Assembly (NCBI GenBank): GCA_023433755.1
Contig: JAEYUA010000059.1
Coordinates: 1 to 14,489 of the forward strand
Source: Bacteroidota bacterium
GTDB lineage: Bacteria; Bacteroidota; Bacteroidia; Chitinophagales; Chitinophagaceae
DNA length: 14,489 bases
Reading direction: 5' to 3'
The stretch's first letter is position 1. The number at the start of each line of letters is the position of its first letter. Shown one piece after another: positions 7,757 to 13,756 of the stretch. Made by a program: the position numbers and the translations under genes. The notes below the pieces were generated by a model. It ran no database searches. It was given only the letters and a program-made list of their open reading frames with translations, and was not told where the DNA came from.

Positions 7757-8230
7757 ATGATGAAACTTTGCTGGCTGCTTTTGCTCATGCTCATTAGCTG
7801 CGGAACCTTTGCCCAGCGAGGCGTGATTTTCATTAAAAAGAAAGGATATAAAAAAGTGGCAAGTTACGCCGAAGGCCAGCAGATCCATTTCAGGAATCAC
7901 AAGGATGAACATGTAAAAGGAATGATCTGGATCGTTAGGAATGATTCGATCATGGTTGATGGACAGATGCATGCGGTGGGTTCCATTTCACGTATCTATG
8001 TGCGCGAAAAAAGCAGGATTGGAAGAGAAGTGCTGATAACGACCGGGGGTATTATAGCTACATCGGGACTCATGCGCCTTGCCGGATGGAGCAGGTTTGA
8101 TGATGCACTATCTCACAATGCAGTGCTTGGATACGGCAATATCCTGGTCAGGAACCTGTCAAAATTCAAACGCAGGCAATATATTATCGGAAGGAAATTT
8201 TCAATACAGGCCCTTGATCTCCGCTTTTGA
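7757..8230 (+). CDS. Exported protein of unknown function
   Basis: I do not recognise this 157-residue protein. It begins with a hydrophobic signal sequence ending near CGTFAQ; cleavage by signal peptidase I after the Ala, or lipidation at Cys15 (LISC), are both possible. The mature part is basic and rich in beta-type segments (GVIFIKKKGYKKVASY, IWIVRNDSIMVDG, ISRIYVREKSRIG). A Gly/Ile-rich segment at about 93-112 (EVLITTGGIIATSGLMRL) may be membrane-associated. Two tandem ATGs (7757 and 7760) sit directly after TAAGTTTA, one mismatch from the -7 box. If that box is used, the mRNA would be leaderless at about the second ATG. The stop codon lies within 36 bases of the preferred mtgA start and overlaps the alternative one, so expression is probably shared with mtgA, which points to the cell envelope. 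Confidence 0.8.
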   Translation: MMKLCWLLLLMLISCGTFAQRGVIFIKKKGYKKVASYAEGQQIHFRNHKDEHVKGMIWIVRNDSIMVDGQMHAVGSISRIYVREKSRIGREVLITTGGIIATSGLMRLAGWSRFDDALSHNAVLGYGNILVRNLSKFKRRQYIIGRKFSIQALDLRF

Positions 8231-8265
8231 GTTCCAGTTTTTTTGATTGGTGGCTATATTGCAAT

Positions 8266-8970
8266 GTGAAGCAGAAAGAATCCCGACTAAGAAAAGCCTG
8301 GCGTGTTTTAAGAAAAACATTGCTCATCCTTTTTATCGCGCAACTGGTTTATATCATCGTGCTCAAATGGATCGACCCTCCCATTACCATTACGCAGTTG
8401 CAAAACTGGATTGGCGGCCATGGCCTGAAAAGGGATTATGTGAACTACAGCGACATGAGTTACCAGGTAAAGCTTGCCGTGATCTCATCCGAAGACCAGA
8501 AGTTTCCCGATCATTCAGGCTTTGACTGGAAAAGCATCCGTAAGGCAGCCAAATACAATTCAAAAAAACCCGGCCGCTCCGTAAGGGGAGGAAGCACCAT
8601 CAGCCAGCAGGTAGCCAAGAATGTATTTTTATGGCAGGGCCGCAGCTACATCCGTAAAGGGCTTGAAGCCTATTTTACCAAAATGATTGAATGGATCTGG
8701 GGCAAAAAAAGAATCCTTGAAGTTTACCTTAACGTGATTGAAATGGGAAAGGGTGTGTTTGGTGTAGAAGCCGCGGCGCAGCAATATTTTAAAAAACCGG
8801 CCGCCAAACTTACGCGCAAGGAAGCATCAATGATCGCTGCCAGCCTGCCTAACCCCAAGGTATATACGCTGAAACCCGTGCATCGTTATATCGTACCGAG
8901 AAGCCAGCAGATCGTGCGGCAGATGAACTATCTTGAAAAAGATCCGGATATCAAAAAGATCATCCGTTAG
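8266..8970 (+). CDS. mtgA: Monofunctional peptidoglycan glycosyltransferase MtgA
   Basis: This membrane-anchored GT51 enzyme polymerises lipid II into glycan strands in the periplasm and has no transpeptidase domain. From the GTG at 8266 it has 234 residues, close to the roughly 240 of E. coli MtgA. A basic N-terminus is followed by one membrane anchor (about 18-36). GT51 motifs are visible: SSEDQKF (74-80) with the catalytic Glu76, RGGSTISQQVAKN (107-119), KKRILEVYLNVIEMG (147-161) with the second conserved Glu, FGVEAAAQQYF (165-175) and EASMIAASLPNP (186-197). The frame is open to a TTG at 8227 that overlaps the stop of the preceding gene (TTGA). I prefer GTG because it gives the usual short basic tail before the anchor, but coupled initiation at TTG cannot be excluded. 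The 3' end overlaps the convergent kinase gene by 11 bases. Confidence 0.93.
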   Translation: MKQKESRLRKAWRVLRKTLLILFIAQLVYIIVLKWIDPPITITQLQNWIGGHGLKRDYVNYSDMSYQVKLAVISSEDQKFPDHSGFDWKSIRKAAKYNSKKPGRSVRGGSTISQQVAKNVFLWQGRSYIRKGLEAYFTKMIEWIWGKKRILEVYLNVIEMGKGVFGVEAAAQQYFKKPAAKLTRKEASMIAASLPNPKVYTLKPVHRYIVPRSQQIVRQMNYLEKDPDIKKIIR

Positions 8971-9493
8971 TTCTCCCCAATCGACTATCAATGGCATTCA
9001 CTGCTGTTTTCAACCGTTCTGCATTGACACCGGAAACCATCGTCCAGGGCACACCTGAATGAATAAGAAGGTCAATGTAGGTCTTCAGCAGGCGGTCCCT
9101 GAATGCCTTGTCGGGGTATTCCCTCAAATCATCTTTTTCCCATGGCAGATCCGTATCACACAAAAGATAGTGGTCATAATGGCGGGATGCAATTTGTTTA
9201 AGGATCCAGTTATGGCAATTGCCAAAAGCCACTTCACACCACACCTTCATCACGTACATGTCGGTGTCAATAAAGTAAATTCCGCTCCTGGCTTTTTCAA
9301 ACAATTCATCCTCCAGTTTCAACTGTCCTTTGGCGATCTGCAATAGATCCTGGTAGGTATAGGCTGCATCGAGTTTTACCAGGTATTCCCTTGCATATTC
9401 AGGGCACCAATTGGTCTGGTAATGAGCTGCCAGTTCTTTACACAAAGTGCTTTTGCCTGTAGATTCGGGTCCTATGATCACGATCTTTTTCAT
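8960..9493 (-). CDS. NadR-like ribosylnicotinamide kinase (AAA/P-loop kinase)
   Basis: This 177-residue P-loop kinase resembles the C-terminal kinase domain of NadR, which phosphorylates nicotinamide riboside to NMN in the cytoplasm. Visible motifs are the Walker A GPESTGKST (8-16), PEYAREYL (31-38), a Walker B-like FIDTD (74-78) and the family signature DTDLPWEKDDLRE (113-125). The NMN-adenylyltransferase and HTH parts of full NadR are absent, so another enzyme must turn NMN into NAD. I place the start at the ATG at 9493, whose ATGA overlaps the pnuC stop; an upstream in-frame ATG at 9520 would lie inside pnuC. The pairing with pnuC supports a nicotinamide riboside substrate, since kinase action traps the imported vitamin. 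Some PnuC homologues carry other vitamins, so a thiamine- or riboflavin-type pathway is a lesser alternative. Confidence 0.88.
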   Translation of the reverse strand: MKKIVIIGPESTGKSTLCKELAAHYQTNWCPEYAREYLVKLDAAYTYQDLLQIAKGQLKLEDELFEKARSGIYFIDTDMYVMKVWCEVAFGNCHNWILKQIASRHYDHYLLCDTDLPWEKDDLREYPDKAFRDRLLKTYIDLLIHSGVPWTMVSGVNAERLKTAVNAIDSRLGRTNG

Positions 9494-10077
9494 GGGTGGG
9501 AGGTGGCTTTTTGTTTCCATTCATATAAGCCCGAAAAAGCAAGCACTAAAAGAATACCATAGTAAACGCTGGTTATTTCTAAACCTTTTACAAAATATAG
9601 CGGTATGGAAACAATATTCGTTAAGATCCACCAGTACCAGCTTTCTACTTTTTTTCGCGCCATCAGGTACATGCCGGTGAATGCTGAAGCAGATGCAAGT
9701 GCATCAGCCCAGGGAATCACACCAGGATAAAACGCTTCCCTCAGGTAAACCAGGATCAGATAGATGACGGCGAACAGGAAGGCAAAAAAACCAATCTGCA
9801 ATAACACTTGCTTTTTTGAAGAGTAGCTGATGTGCAGGATCGGATTTTTTAGCTGGTCCTTTTTGGCCCACACCACCCACCCGTAAATGCTCATGATAGT
9901 ATAATACAGGTTAACGGATGCTTCTCCCACCAGGTGGTATTTAAAACTCAGGTAAACATAGAAACTGGTATTGATCAGGCCTACCGGGTACACCAGGATA
10001 TTCTCTTTTTTGGAGAACCAAACGCTGGCAATACCGGTAACCACGGCTATGTATTCAAGAATCTTATCCAGGGGCAT
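9490..10077 (-). CDS. pnuC: PnuC-family vitamin (nicotinamide riboside) transporter
   Basis: PnuC proteins are inner-membrane facilitators of nicotinamide riboside or related vitamins, driven by intracellular phosphorylation. This protein has about seven hydrophobic segments and family motifs: LEYIAVVTGIASVWFSKKEN, YPVGLINTSFYVYLSFKY, and NLYYTIMSIYGWVVWAKK in the central part that contributes the substrate site; near the end, WYWWILTNIVSIPLYF and SVYYGILLVLAFSGLYEW. From the ATG at 10077 it is 195 residues. An upstream in-frame ATG at 10101 would give 203, but a perfect TAGGTTTG promoter box lies between the two ATGs and ends 5 bases before 10077, so I prefer the shorter form. The stop overlaps the start of the kinase gene (ATGA), indicating translational coupling. 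Upstream lie a 16-base palindrome and several tandem repeats. Confidence 0.93.
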   Translation of the reverse strand: MPLDKILEYIAVVTGIASVWFSKKENILVYPVGLINTSFYVYLSFKYHLVGEASVNLYYTIMSIYGWVVWAKKDQLKNPILHISYSSKKQVLLQIGFFAFLFAVIYLILVYLREAFYPGVIPWADALASASAFTGMYLMARKKVESWYWWILTNIVSIPLYFVKGLEITSVYYGILLVLAFSGLYEWKQKATSHP

Positions 10078-10082
10078 CGCTG

Positions 10083-10090
10083 CAAACCTA
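10083..10090 (-). promoter_or_regulatory. -7 box (TAGGTTTG) of pnuC
   Basis: On the minus strand this reads TAGGTTTG, a perfect TAnnTTTG match, 5 bases before the ATG at 10077. It is identical to the box of the glycosyltransferase gene, including flanking CT and GC. It implies an essentially leaderless mRNA and argues for the shorter PnuC start. Confidence 0.5.
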
Positions 10091-10119
10091 AGGAAGTCCA
10101 TGGACGATAATTAAGGGTT

Positions 10120-10135
10120 CAAAGAATCTTCTTTG
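10120..10135. promoter_or_regulatory. 16-bp palindrome upstream of pnuC, possible operator
   Basis: CAAAGAATCTTCTTTG consists of two perfect 7-base arms around TC. It lies 29 bases upstream of the pnuC -7 box. The position and symmetry fit a dimeric regulator's site; no T-tract follows on either strand, so it is not a terminator. The regulator is unknown. Confidence 0.35.
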
Positions 10136-10160
10136 CGTTATTTCCTTTTTCTCCCTCAAC

Positions 10161-10202
10161 GCTTGCCGCTGCCCGCTTGCCGCTGCCCGCTTGCCGCTGC
10201 CC
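10161..10202. repeat. Tandem array: three perfect copies of GCTTGCCGCTGCCC
   Basis: Three identical 14-mers follow each other without a gap. Each 14-mer is itself two related heptads (GCTTGCC and GCTGCCC), so the array has a 7-base sub-period like the two arrays at 3333-3440. It lies in the pnuC/M23 intergenic region and is far more GC-rich than its surroundings. Confidence 0.9.
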
Positions 10203-10256
10203 GCGTGCGCTGACCGCGTGCGCACAAGTTATAGCGGAGGCGCAAGCTATAGCGAA
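10203..10256. repeat. Diverged 13-base and 18-base direct repeats
   Basis: Directly after the 14-mer array, GCGTGCG begins two 13-base units (10203 and 10216). Two 18-base units follow: CAAGTTATAGCGGAGGCG (10225-10242) and a related copy starting CAAGCTATAGCG (10243). The rest of this 209-base intergenic region (10078-10286) holds only the pnuC promoter and palindrome described separately. Confidence 0.6.
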
Positions 10257-10286
10257 GACTGGTTCTCTGCTGTAAAACTTTTGAAC

Positions 10287-10862
10287 CTAAATTCCTTTAT
10301 ACCATTTACCGGGCCTGAGGTAGCGAACGCCTTTCCTTGTGATGAATCTTGTAGGGACCTGTCCTTTTGTTATCTGCACCACCTCAAAATGTAAATGAGG
10401 AAATGCAGAATAGCCGGTATTGCCGCTTTTACCGATGGCCTGGCCCTGGATAACCGTATCTCCTATATTCACCAGCACACCCTCCTTCTTAAGATGCCAG
10501 TAATGAGCCGCCGTGCCATCGCCATGGTCAATGATGATGTAATTTCCCTCGGTTAACATTTCATTCTTCAATCCTCCCTTATCAGAATCTTCCCGCATGG
10601 CAGTAACCACACCGGAGCGGGCCGCGCAGATGGTGGTTCCTTTCTTCATTTTGAAATCAAGCGCAAACTCACCTTTGTGCGACATTTTTGACTGGTAAGC
10701 CTGGATAAGCAGGTAAGATTTTCCTTTGAGGTAAGGAAGCGTATAAACAAAGCTGGTATCAGCTTCATAGTGGCCGGATTTTAATTGACGTACGGACAGC
10801 TCCTGTGCATGGAGGCAATACATAAGTATAAGGCCGAAAACCAGCAGCGCTGTTTTTTTCAT
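10287..10862 (-). CDS. M23-family metallopeptidase (LytM-type), exported
   Basis: The 191-residue protein has an N-terminal signal peptide (MKK plus a hydrophobic run) with a likely cleavage site LHA-Q after residue 19. The rest is a compact M23 domain of the lysostaphin/LytM type, zinc enzymes that cut peptidoglycan cross-links. Candidate zinc ligands and catalytic residues are His62 and Asp69 in SHKGEFALDF, His120 and His123 in HYWHL, and His156/His158 in PHLHFE. The spacing between His62 and Asp69 is longer than the common HxxxD. There is no LysM or coiled-coil targeting domain. A paralogue of the same mature length lies at 13123. It is divergent from the AI-2E permease gene, 48 bases away. 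A TATTTTG sequence 5 bases before the ATG may be its -7 box. Confidence 0.9.
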   Translation of the reverse strand: MKKTALLVFGLILMYCLHAQELSVRQLKSGHYEADTSFVYTLPYLKGKSYLLIQAYQSKMSHKGEFALDFKMKKGTTICAARSGVVTAMREDSDKGGLKNEMLTEGNYIIIDHGDGTAAHYWHLKKEGVLVNIGDTVIQGQAIGKSGNTGYSAFPHLHFEVVQITKGQVPTRFITRKGVRYLRPGKWYKGI

Positions 10863-10910
10863 ACTTACAAAATAGCAAAATCTTTCAAAGCATATTAGTT
10901 ACATTCATGT

Positions 10911-12035
10911 ATGGGAATTTGCAGGTCGCCTGGTACATCCGCTATTTTTTCCAAGCTGGTGAACCCTCTTATCTGCATAACAATTATACTGGTATTGCTT
11001 TATGTGGGCCAGGATATTCTCAAACCATTTGCCTTCTCCTGCCTGATGGCGCTTTTGCTGGTTTCGCCTTCCAAATATTTTGAAGAACAGGGATTTCCAC
11101 GGGGCGCCGCTGCCATGATCTCACTGATATTAGCAACGGTCCTCTTTGCAGTGGTTTCTTATTTCATTTCCAATTCAATAGCCAGTTTCAAAAATGACCT
11201 TCCACTCCTGATGGACAATATTGACCAGTCCATTGACCAGCTCAAGCTCTGGGTGCAGAATAATTTTGACCTCACCAAAAAAGACGCTGATACAGTAGTG
11301 GAAGCTTCCGCAGACAAAGTGGTGCCTTCCACATCATCCATTGTCAATACCACGGTGAATACGGTGACAGGAATTATTTTCGTTGGCATTCTTATTTTCA
11401 TTACCACTTTTTTGCTGCTGCTGTACAGGGGGCTGATCGTTATATTTTTCCTGAAACTTTTTTCTGACCAGTATTCAGAAAAGATCCGCAGCATTTTTGC
11501 ACAGACAAGATTCATCATCCGCAGCTATATCGTTGGGCTTTTCCTTGAAATGCTCATCGTTGCCGCAGTCAACTGCACTGTATTTTTTATACTGGGGATC
11601 AAGTATGCGCTGTTGCTGGGTGTAATAAGCGCGGTGCTTAATATCATTCCCTACATAGGCATTTTCGTTGCATGCATATTAAGCGCTTTGATTACGCTTA
11701 CAACAGACACTCCCACTACGGTGGTATGGGTAGTGGTTTCACTGATCATCATTCACATGCTTGACAGCAATATCCTTATGCCGAGGATCATGGGCAAAAA
11801 AGTGAAGATCAACGCACTGGCTACCATCCTTGGCGTGGTGGTGGGCAGTGCGTTGTGGGGCATCCCCGGCACTTTCATGGCGGTGCCGATCATGGCCATC
11901 ATGAAAGTGATCTTCGAAGAGATCGAAGCCTTCCATCCTTTCGCCATACTGATGGGTGATGATGATTCAGAAAAATCACTGACCAAACCCGTACTGCGCC
12001 GGCTGGCCAACTCGGTCCGGAAAAAACCTAAATAA
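10911..12035 (+). CDS. AI-2E-family transporter (PerM/TqsA-like permease)
   Basis: The 374-residue membrane protein fits the AI-2E transporter family (PF01594), which includes TqsA, an AI-2 exporter, and members thought to act as Na+/H+ antiporters. Architecture is typical: N-terminal helices (about 17-90), a soluble segment (91-150) with KNDLPLLMDNIDQSIDQL, a helix (about 150-180), then a dense helix cluster including YALLLGVISAVLNIIPYIG, LDSNILMPRIMGKKVKINAL and LGVVVGSALWGIPGTFMAVP, which are the most conserved family segments. The substrate cannot be assigned from sequence, and AI-2 transport should not be assumed. The ATG at 10911 is the first in frame and the N-terminus is slightly unusual (MGICRSPGTS). 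The stop is separated from the convergent DUF4199 stop by one base, with no terminator hairpin visible between them. Confidence 0.92.
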   Translation: MGICRSPGTSAIFSKLVNPLICITIILVLLYVGQDILKPFAFSCLMALLLVSPSKYFEEQGFPRGAAAMISLILATVLFAVVSYFISNSIASFKNDLPLLMDNIDQSIDQLKLWVQNNFDLTKKDADTVVEASADKVVPSTSSIVNTTVNTVTGIIFVGILIFITTFLLLLYRGLIVIFFLKLFSDQYSEKIRSIFAQTRFIIRSYIVGLFLEMLIVAAVNCTVFFILGIKYALLLGVISAVLNIIPYIGIFVACILSALITLTTDTPTTVVWVVVSLIIIHMLDSNILMPRIMGKKVKINALATILGVVVGSALWGIPGTFMAVPIMAIMKVIFEEIEAFHPFAILMGDDDSEKSLTKPVLRRLANSVRKKPK

Positions 12036-12036
12036 T

Positions 12037-12576
12037 TCAGGCAAGAGCGGGCCGGGGATTTTTCGTACGCGCGAAGAGTGCCACAATAAGAGAGACTATT
12101 GTTCCGATGATAGCCGTTTCAAAAAAATACCATATGCCCATGGCAGCAGGATTGGCCATCCATTTATAAGCATCCATGCTTTGTTTATGTTTGGCGATGG
12201 CTTCCGCTGAGGCGCCTTCCTCAACGAGTTTCCGGGTGGTCAGTTCCCCGTACTGTTCAAAAAACCCGGGGTTAACCAGGATGTAAACCAGCTCCATCAG
12301 GCCAACCAGCAAGGCCACTACAAGTGCTGTATATAAGCCCGCGAGAAACAGTTCTTTAAAACTGCCCAGGCCACCATGCTGTTTTTTAAAATAACGGATC
12401 GCAAAAATGATGGTAAGCACCAGGATGAGATAGCGCAGGTAACCCAGTGTTTCCACCATGGTGATGTCGGAAGTAGACATTTTGGAGAAATCACCAAATA
12501 AAAGGAATACCGCTGTGGAATAAACAATGATGATGAGGCCAGATAAAAGCCCGAAGCTGATCGCAGTTTTTTTCAT
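12037..12576 (-). CDS. DUF4199-family membrane protein
   Basis: The 179-residue protein matches DUF4199, a family of unknown function frequent in Bacteroidota. Four hydrophobic helices are visible: MKKTAISFGLLSGLIIIVYS at the N-terminus, YLILVLTIIFAIRYF, a central one (ALVVALLVGLMELVYILV), and WYFFETAIIGTIVSLIVALF at the end. The segment between helices 2 and 3 contains the family-like RYFKKQHGGLGSFKELFLAG, and the loop before helix 4 is acidic and Lys-rich. I use the ATG at 12576; the frame also has an upstream TTG at 12591 that would overlap a probable -7 box. It lies 88 bases after the membrane-anchored LuxR-type regulator gene, with two direct repeats between them. Confidence 0.85.
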   Translation of the reverse strand: MKKTAISFGLLSGLIIIVYSTAVFLLFGDFSKMSTSDITMVETLGYLRYLILVLTIIFAIRYFKKQHGGLGSFKELFLAGLYTALVVALLVGLMELVYILVNPGFFEQYGELTTRKLVEEGASAEAIAKHKQSMDAYKWMANPAAMGIWYFFETAIIGTIVSLIVALFARTKNPRPALA

Positions 12577-12588
12577 AATTTTTTTATT

Positions 12589-12596
12589 CAAAATTG
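12589..12596 (-). promoter_or_regulatory. Candidate -7 box (CAATTTTG) of the DUF4199 gene
   Basis: The minus strand reads CAATTTTG, one mismatch from TAnnTTTG, 12 bases before the ATG at 12576. The pair of direct repeats starts 33 bases further upstream, the position expected for an activator. Confidence 0.35.
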
Positions 12597-12628
12597 CAGG
12601 GCGCAGGTGCCGGGGTGTTTCATCCGAA

Positions 12629-12660
12629 CGGGTGATTTACCTGGTACTTTCGGGTGATTT
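12629..12660. promoter_or_regulatory. Two identical 10-bp direct repeats with a 22-bp period (possible operator)
   Basis: CGGGTGATTT occurs at 12629-12638 and again at 12651-12660. The start-to-start distance is 22 bp, about two helical turns, so both copies face the same side of the DNA. A weaker related sequence, CGGGGTGTTT, starts at 12611. The repeats lie between the LuxR-type gene and the DUF4199 promoter candidate. Confidence 0.45.
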
Positions 12661-12664
12661 CAGG

Positions 12665-13102
12665 CTAGCCAGACAGAATATTGAGTTGTTTCGCCCTGGC
12701 AATGGCCTGGGTTCTGCGGTTCACATCCAGTTTGAAATAAATATTGTTGATGTGCTTTTTTACGGTGTTCTCCGAAACAAACAAAGCTTCCCCGATCTGT
12801 TTGTTGGTCAGTCCGCGTGCCACCGCTTCCAGGATTTCACATTCACGGTCAGTAAGCAAACTGTTAGACTTAACTGCCACTGCCGGTTCTTTTTCTATGA
12901 CCTGAACGATAGTTTTCCTTTTCACCATCTGCATGGCTGCAAAAGCGCCAACACCCAGGAAGATGATGCCAATAAGGGTGATGTAAAGTTTTACCGAGAG
13001 CTGTCCTGCATTAAATCCATTTTCAAAAAACCGGATGGCAAAAATCAGCAGCGCAGAGGCGAGGCAAAGCCATAGCAGGTTTTTTGAAAAAAGAAATTTC
13101 AT
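12665..13102 (-). CDS. Membrane-anchored LuxR-type HTH regulator
   Basis: From the ATG at 13102 the product has 145 residues: a first membrane helix (about 7-23), a short external loop, a second helix (39-57), a linker (60-80) and a C-terminal LuxR/GerE helix-turn-helix (82-140). HTH hallmarks are LLTDRECEILEAVARGLTN, KQIGEALFVSENTVKKHI and NNIYFKLDVNRRTQAI. There is no receiver domain, so it is not a classical response regulator; it probably senses something at the membrane or is controlled by a partner protein. The frame extends upstream to 13228, but those 42 codons overlap the M23 gene and do not look like protein, so I reject that start. It lies 20 bases after the M23 stop. DUF4199 downstream is a plausible partner or target. 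DNA binding from the membrane is inferred. Confidence 0.88.
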   Translation of the reverse strand: MKFLFSKNLLWLCLASALLIFAIRFFENGFNAGQLSVKLYITLIGIIFLGVGAFAAMQMVKRKTIVQVIEKEPAVAVKSNSLLTDRECEILEAVARGLTNKQIGEALFVSENTVKKHINNIYFKLDVNRRTQAIARAKQLNILSG

Positions 13103-13122
13103 ACCGTAAAAATAAGGAAGCT

Positions 13123-13704
13123 CTATTGAGCCCTGTATGTGCGACCGGGTTTTAGATAACGCGGTCCGTTTTTGGTCATGAACCTTGTTGGCAACTGGCC
13201 GCGGCCACCACCGGGCTGGGGTCCCCATACAATAAAATGGAGATGAGGAGTGGCGGAATACCCGGTACTGCCGCTCTTCGCGATCAGTTGTCCCTGCCTT
13301 ACCGTGTCGCCTACATTTACCAATACACCATCATACTGCAGGTGGCCATAGTAAGCCTGTGAACCATCTATATGGCGGATGACTACCTGGTTGGCCTTGC
13401 GCAGGTATTTTTTATTGATGCCACCCTTTTTGAAACTTTCTTCCACTCTTACTACGATGCCTTCACGTGCGGCTGCAACAGGAGAACCTTTTTTCATTTT
13501 GAAATCAAGTGCCAGCCTGCCCTTATGTGAAAAACCGGATTTATAACCCTGCAGCAACAAATGGGAGTTTCCGGCTGGATAAGGCAGCGCATATACAAAA
13601 CTGCTGTCCTCCTCTATGCCGCCCTCACCTGTGAACTGGTGCTGAACCCCACAGGAGCTAAAGAATATTATCAGTAAAAAGTAGGTAACTGTCTTCATGA
13701 TCAT
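13123..13704 (-). CDS. M23-family metallopeptidase, probable lipoprotein
   Basis: This is a paralogue of the M23 protein at 10287. Counting from the ATG at 13698 it has 191 residues; the ATG at 13704 adds Met-Ile. A lipoprotein signal MKTVTYFLLIIFFSSC ends at Cys16. The M23 core carries His58 and Asp65 in SHKGRLALDF, His119 in YYGHL, and His152/His154 in PHLHF. Shared features with the other copy include SFVYALPY versus SFVYTLPY, ALDFKMKKG, VLVNVGDTV, and a RYLKPG tail. This copy has a Gly-rich insertion (WGPQPGGGRGQ) after the last motif. It is therefore likely a lipid-anchored peptidoglycan hydrolase. The frame is open to an ATG at 13755, but that extension runs through a strong hairpin and T-tract and lacks signal character. 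It is followed closely by the LuxR-type gene. Confidence 0.88.
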   Translation of the reverse strand: MIMKTVTYFLLIIFFSSCGVQHQFTGEGGIEEDSSFVYALPYPAGNSHLLLQGYKSGFSHKGRLALDFKMKKGSPVAAAREGIVVRVEESFKKGGINKKYLRKANQVVIRHIDGSQAYYGHLQYDGVLVNVGDTVRQGQLIAKSGSTGYSATPHLHFIVWGPQPGGGRGQLPTRFMTKNGPRYLKPGRTYRAQ

Positions 13705-13708
13705 GGAT

Positions 13709-13744
13709 AAAAAAACGCATCCGCAAGGATCGTTCCTGCGGATG
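13709..13744 (-). terminator. Terminator-like hairpin with T-tract just upstream of the M23 start (terminator or attenuator)
   Basis: On the minus strand an 11-bp GC-rich stem with a single-base bulge and 4-base loop (13744-13718) is followed by CG and seven T (13715-13709). The T-tract ends 4 bases before the ATG at 13704. It has all features of an intrinsic terminator reading toward the M23 gene. On the plus strand no T-tract follows. Confidence 0.65.
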
Positions 13745-13756
13745 TTCTGGTTCATT

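Noticed and set aside
10078..10286. TPP or other vitamin riboswitch ahead of pnuC
   Set aside because: I looked for the conserved CTGAGA and related thi-box elements on the minus strand and found none; with the promoter box at 10083-10090 there would also be no leader to hold one.
12527..13075. 182-codon plus-strand frame over the LuxR-type gene
   Set aside because: The opposite strand encodes a clear LuxR HTH with membrane helices; the plus-strand product has no family features and crosses the DUF4199 promoter region.
13103..13228. N-terminal extension of the LuxR-type protein (42 residues)
   Set aside because: It overlaps the M23 gene in another frame and reads as low-quality basic sequence; the ATG at 13102 directly before the first membrane helix is the sensible start.
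13705..13755. N-terminal extension of the second M23 protein (MNQNIRRNDPCGCVFLS)
   Set aside because: It is the translation of a strong hairpin plus T-tract and would spoil the lipoprotein signal that starts at 13698 or 13704.
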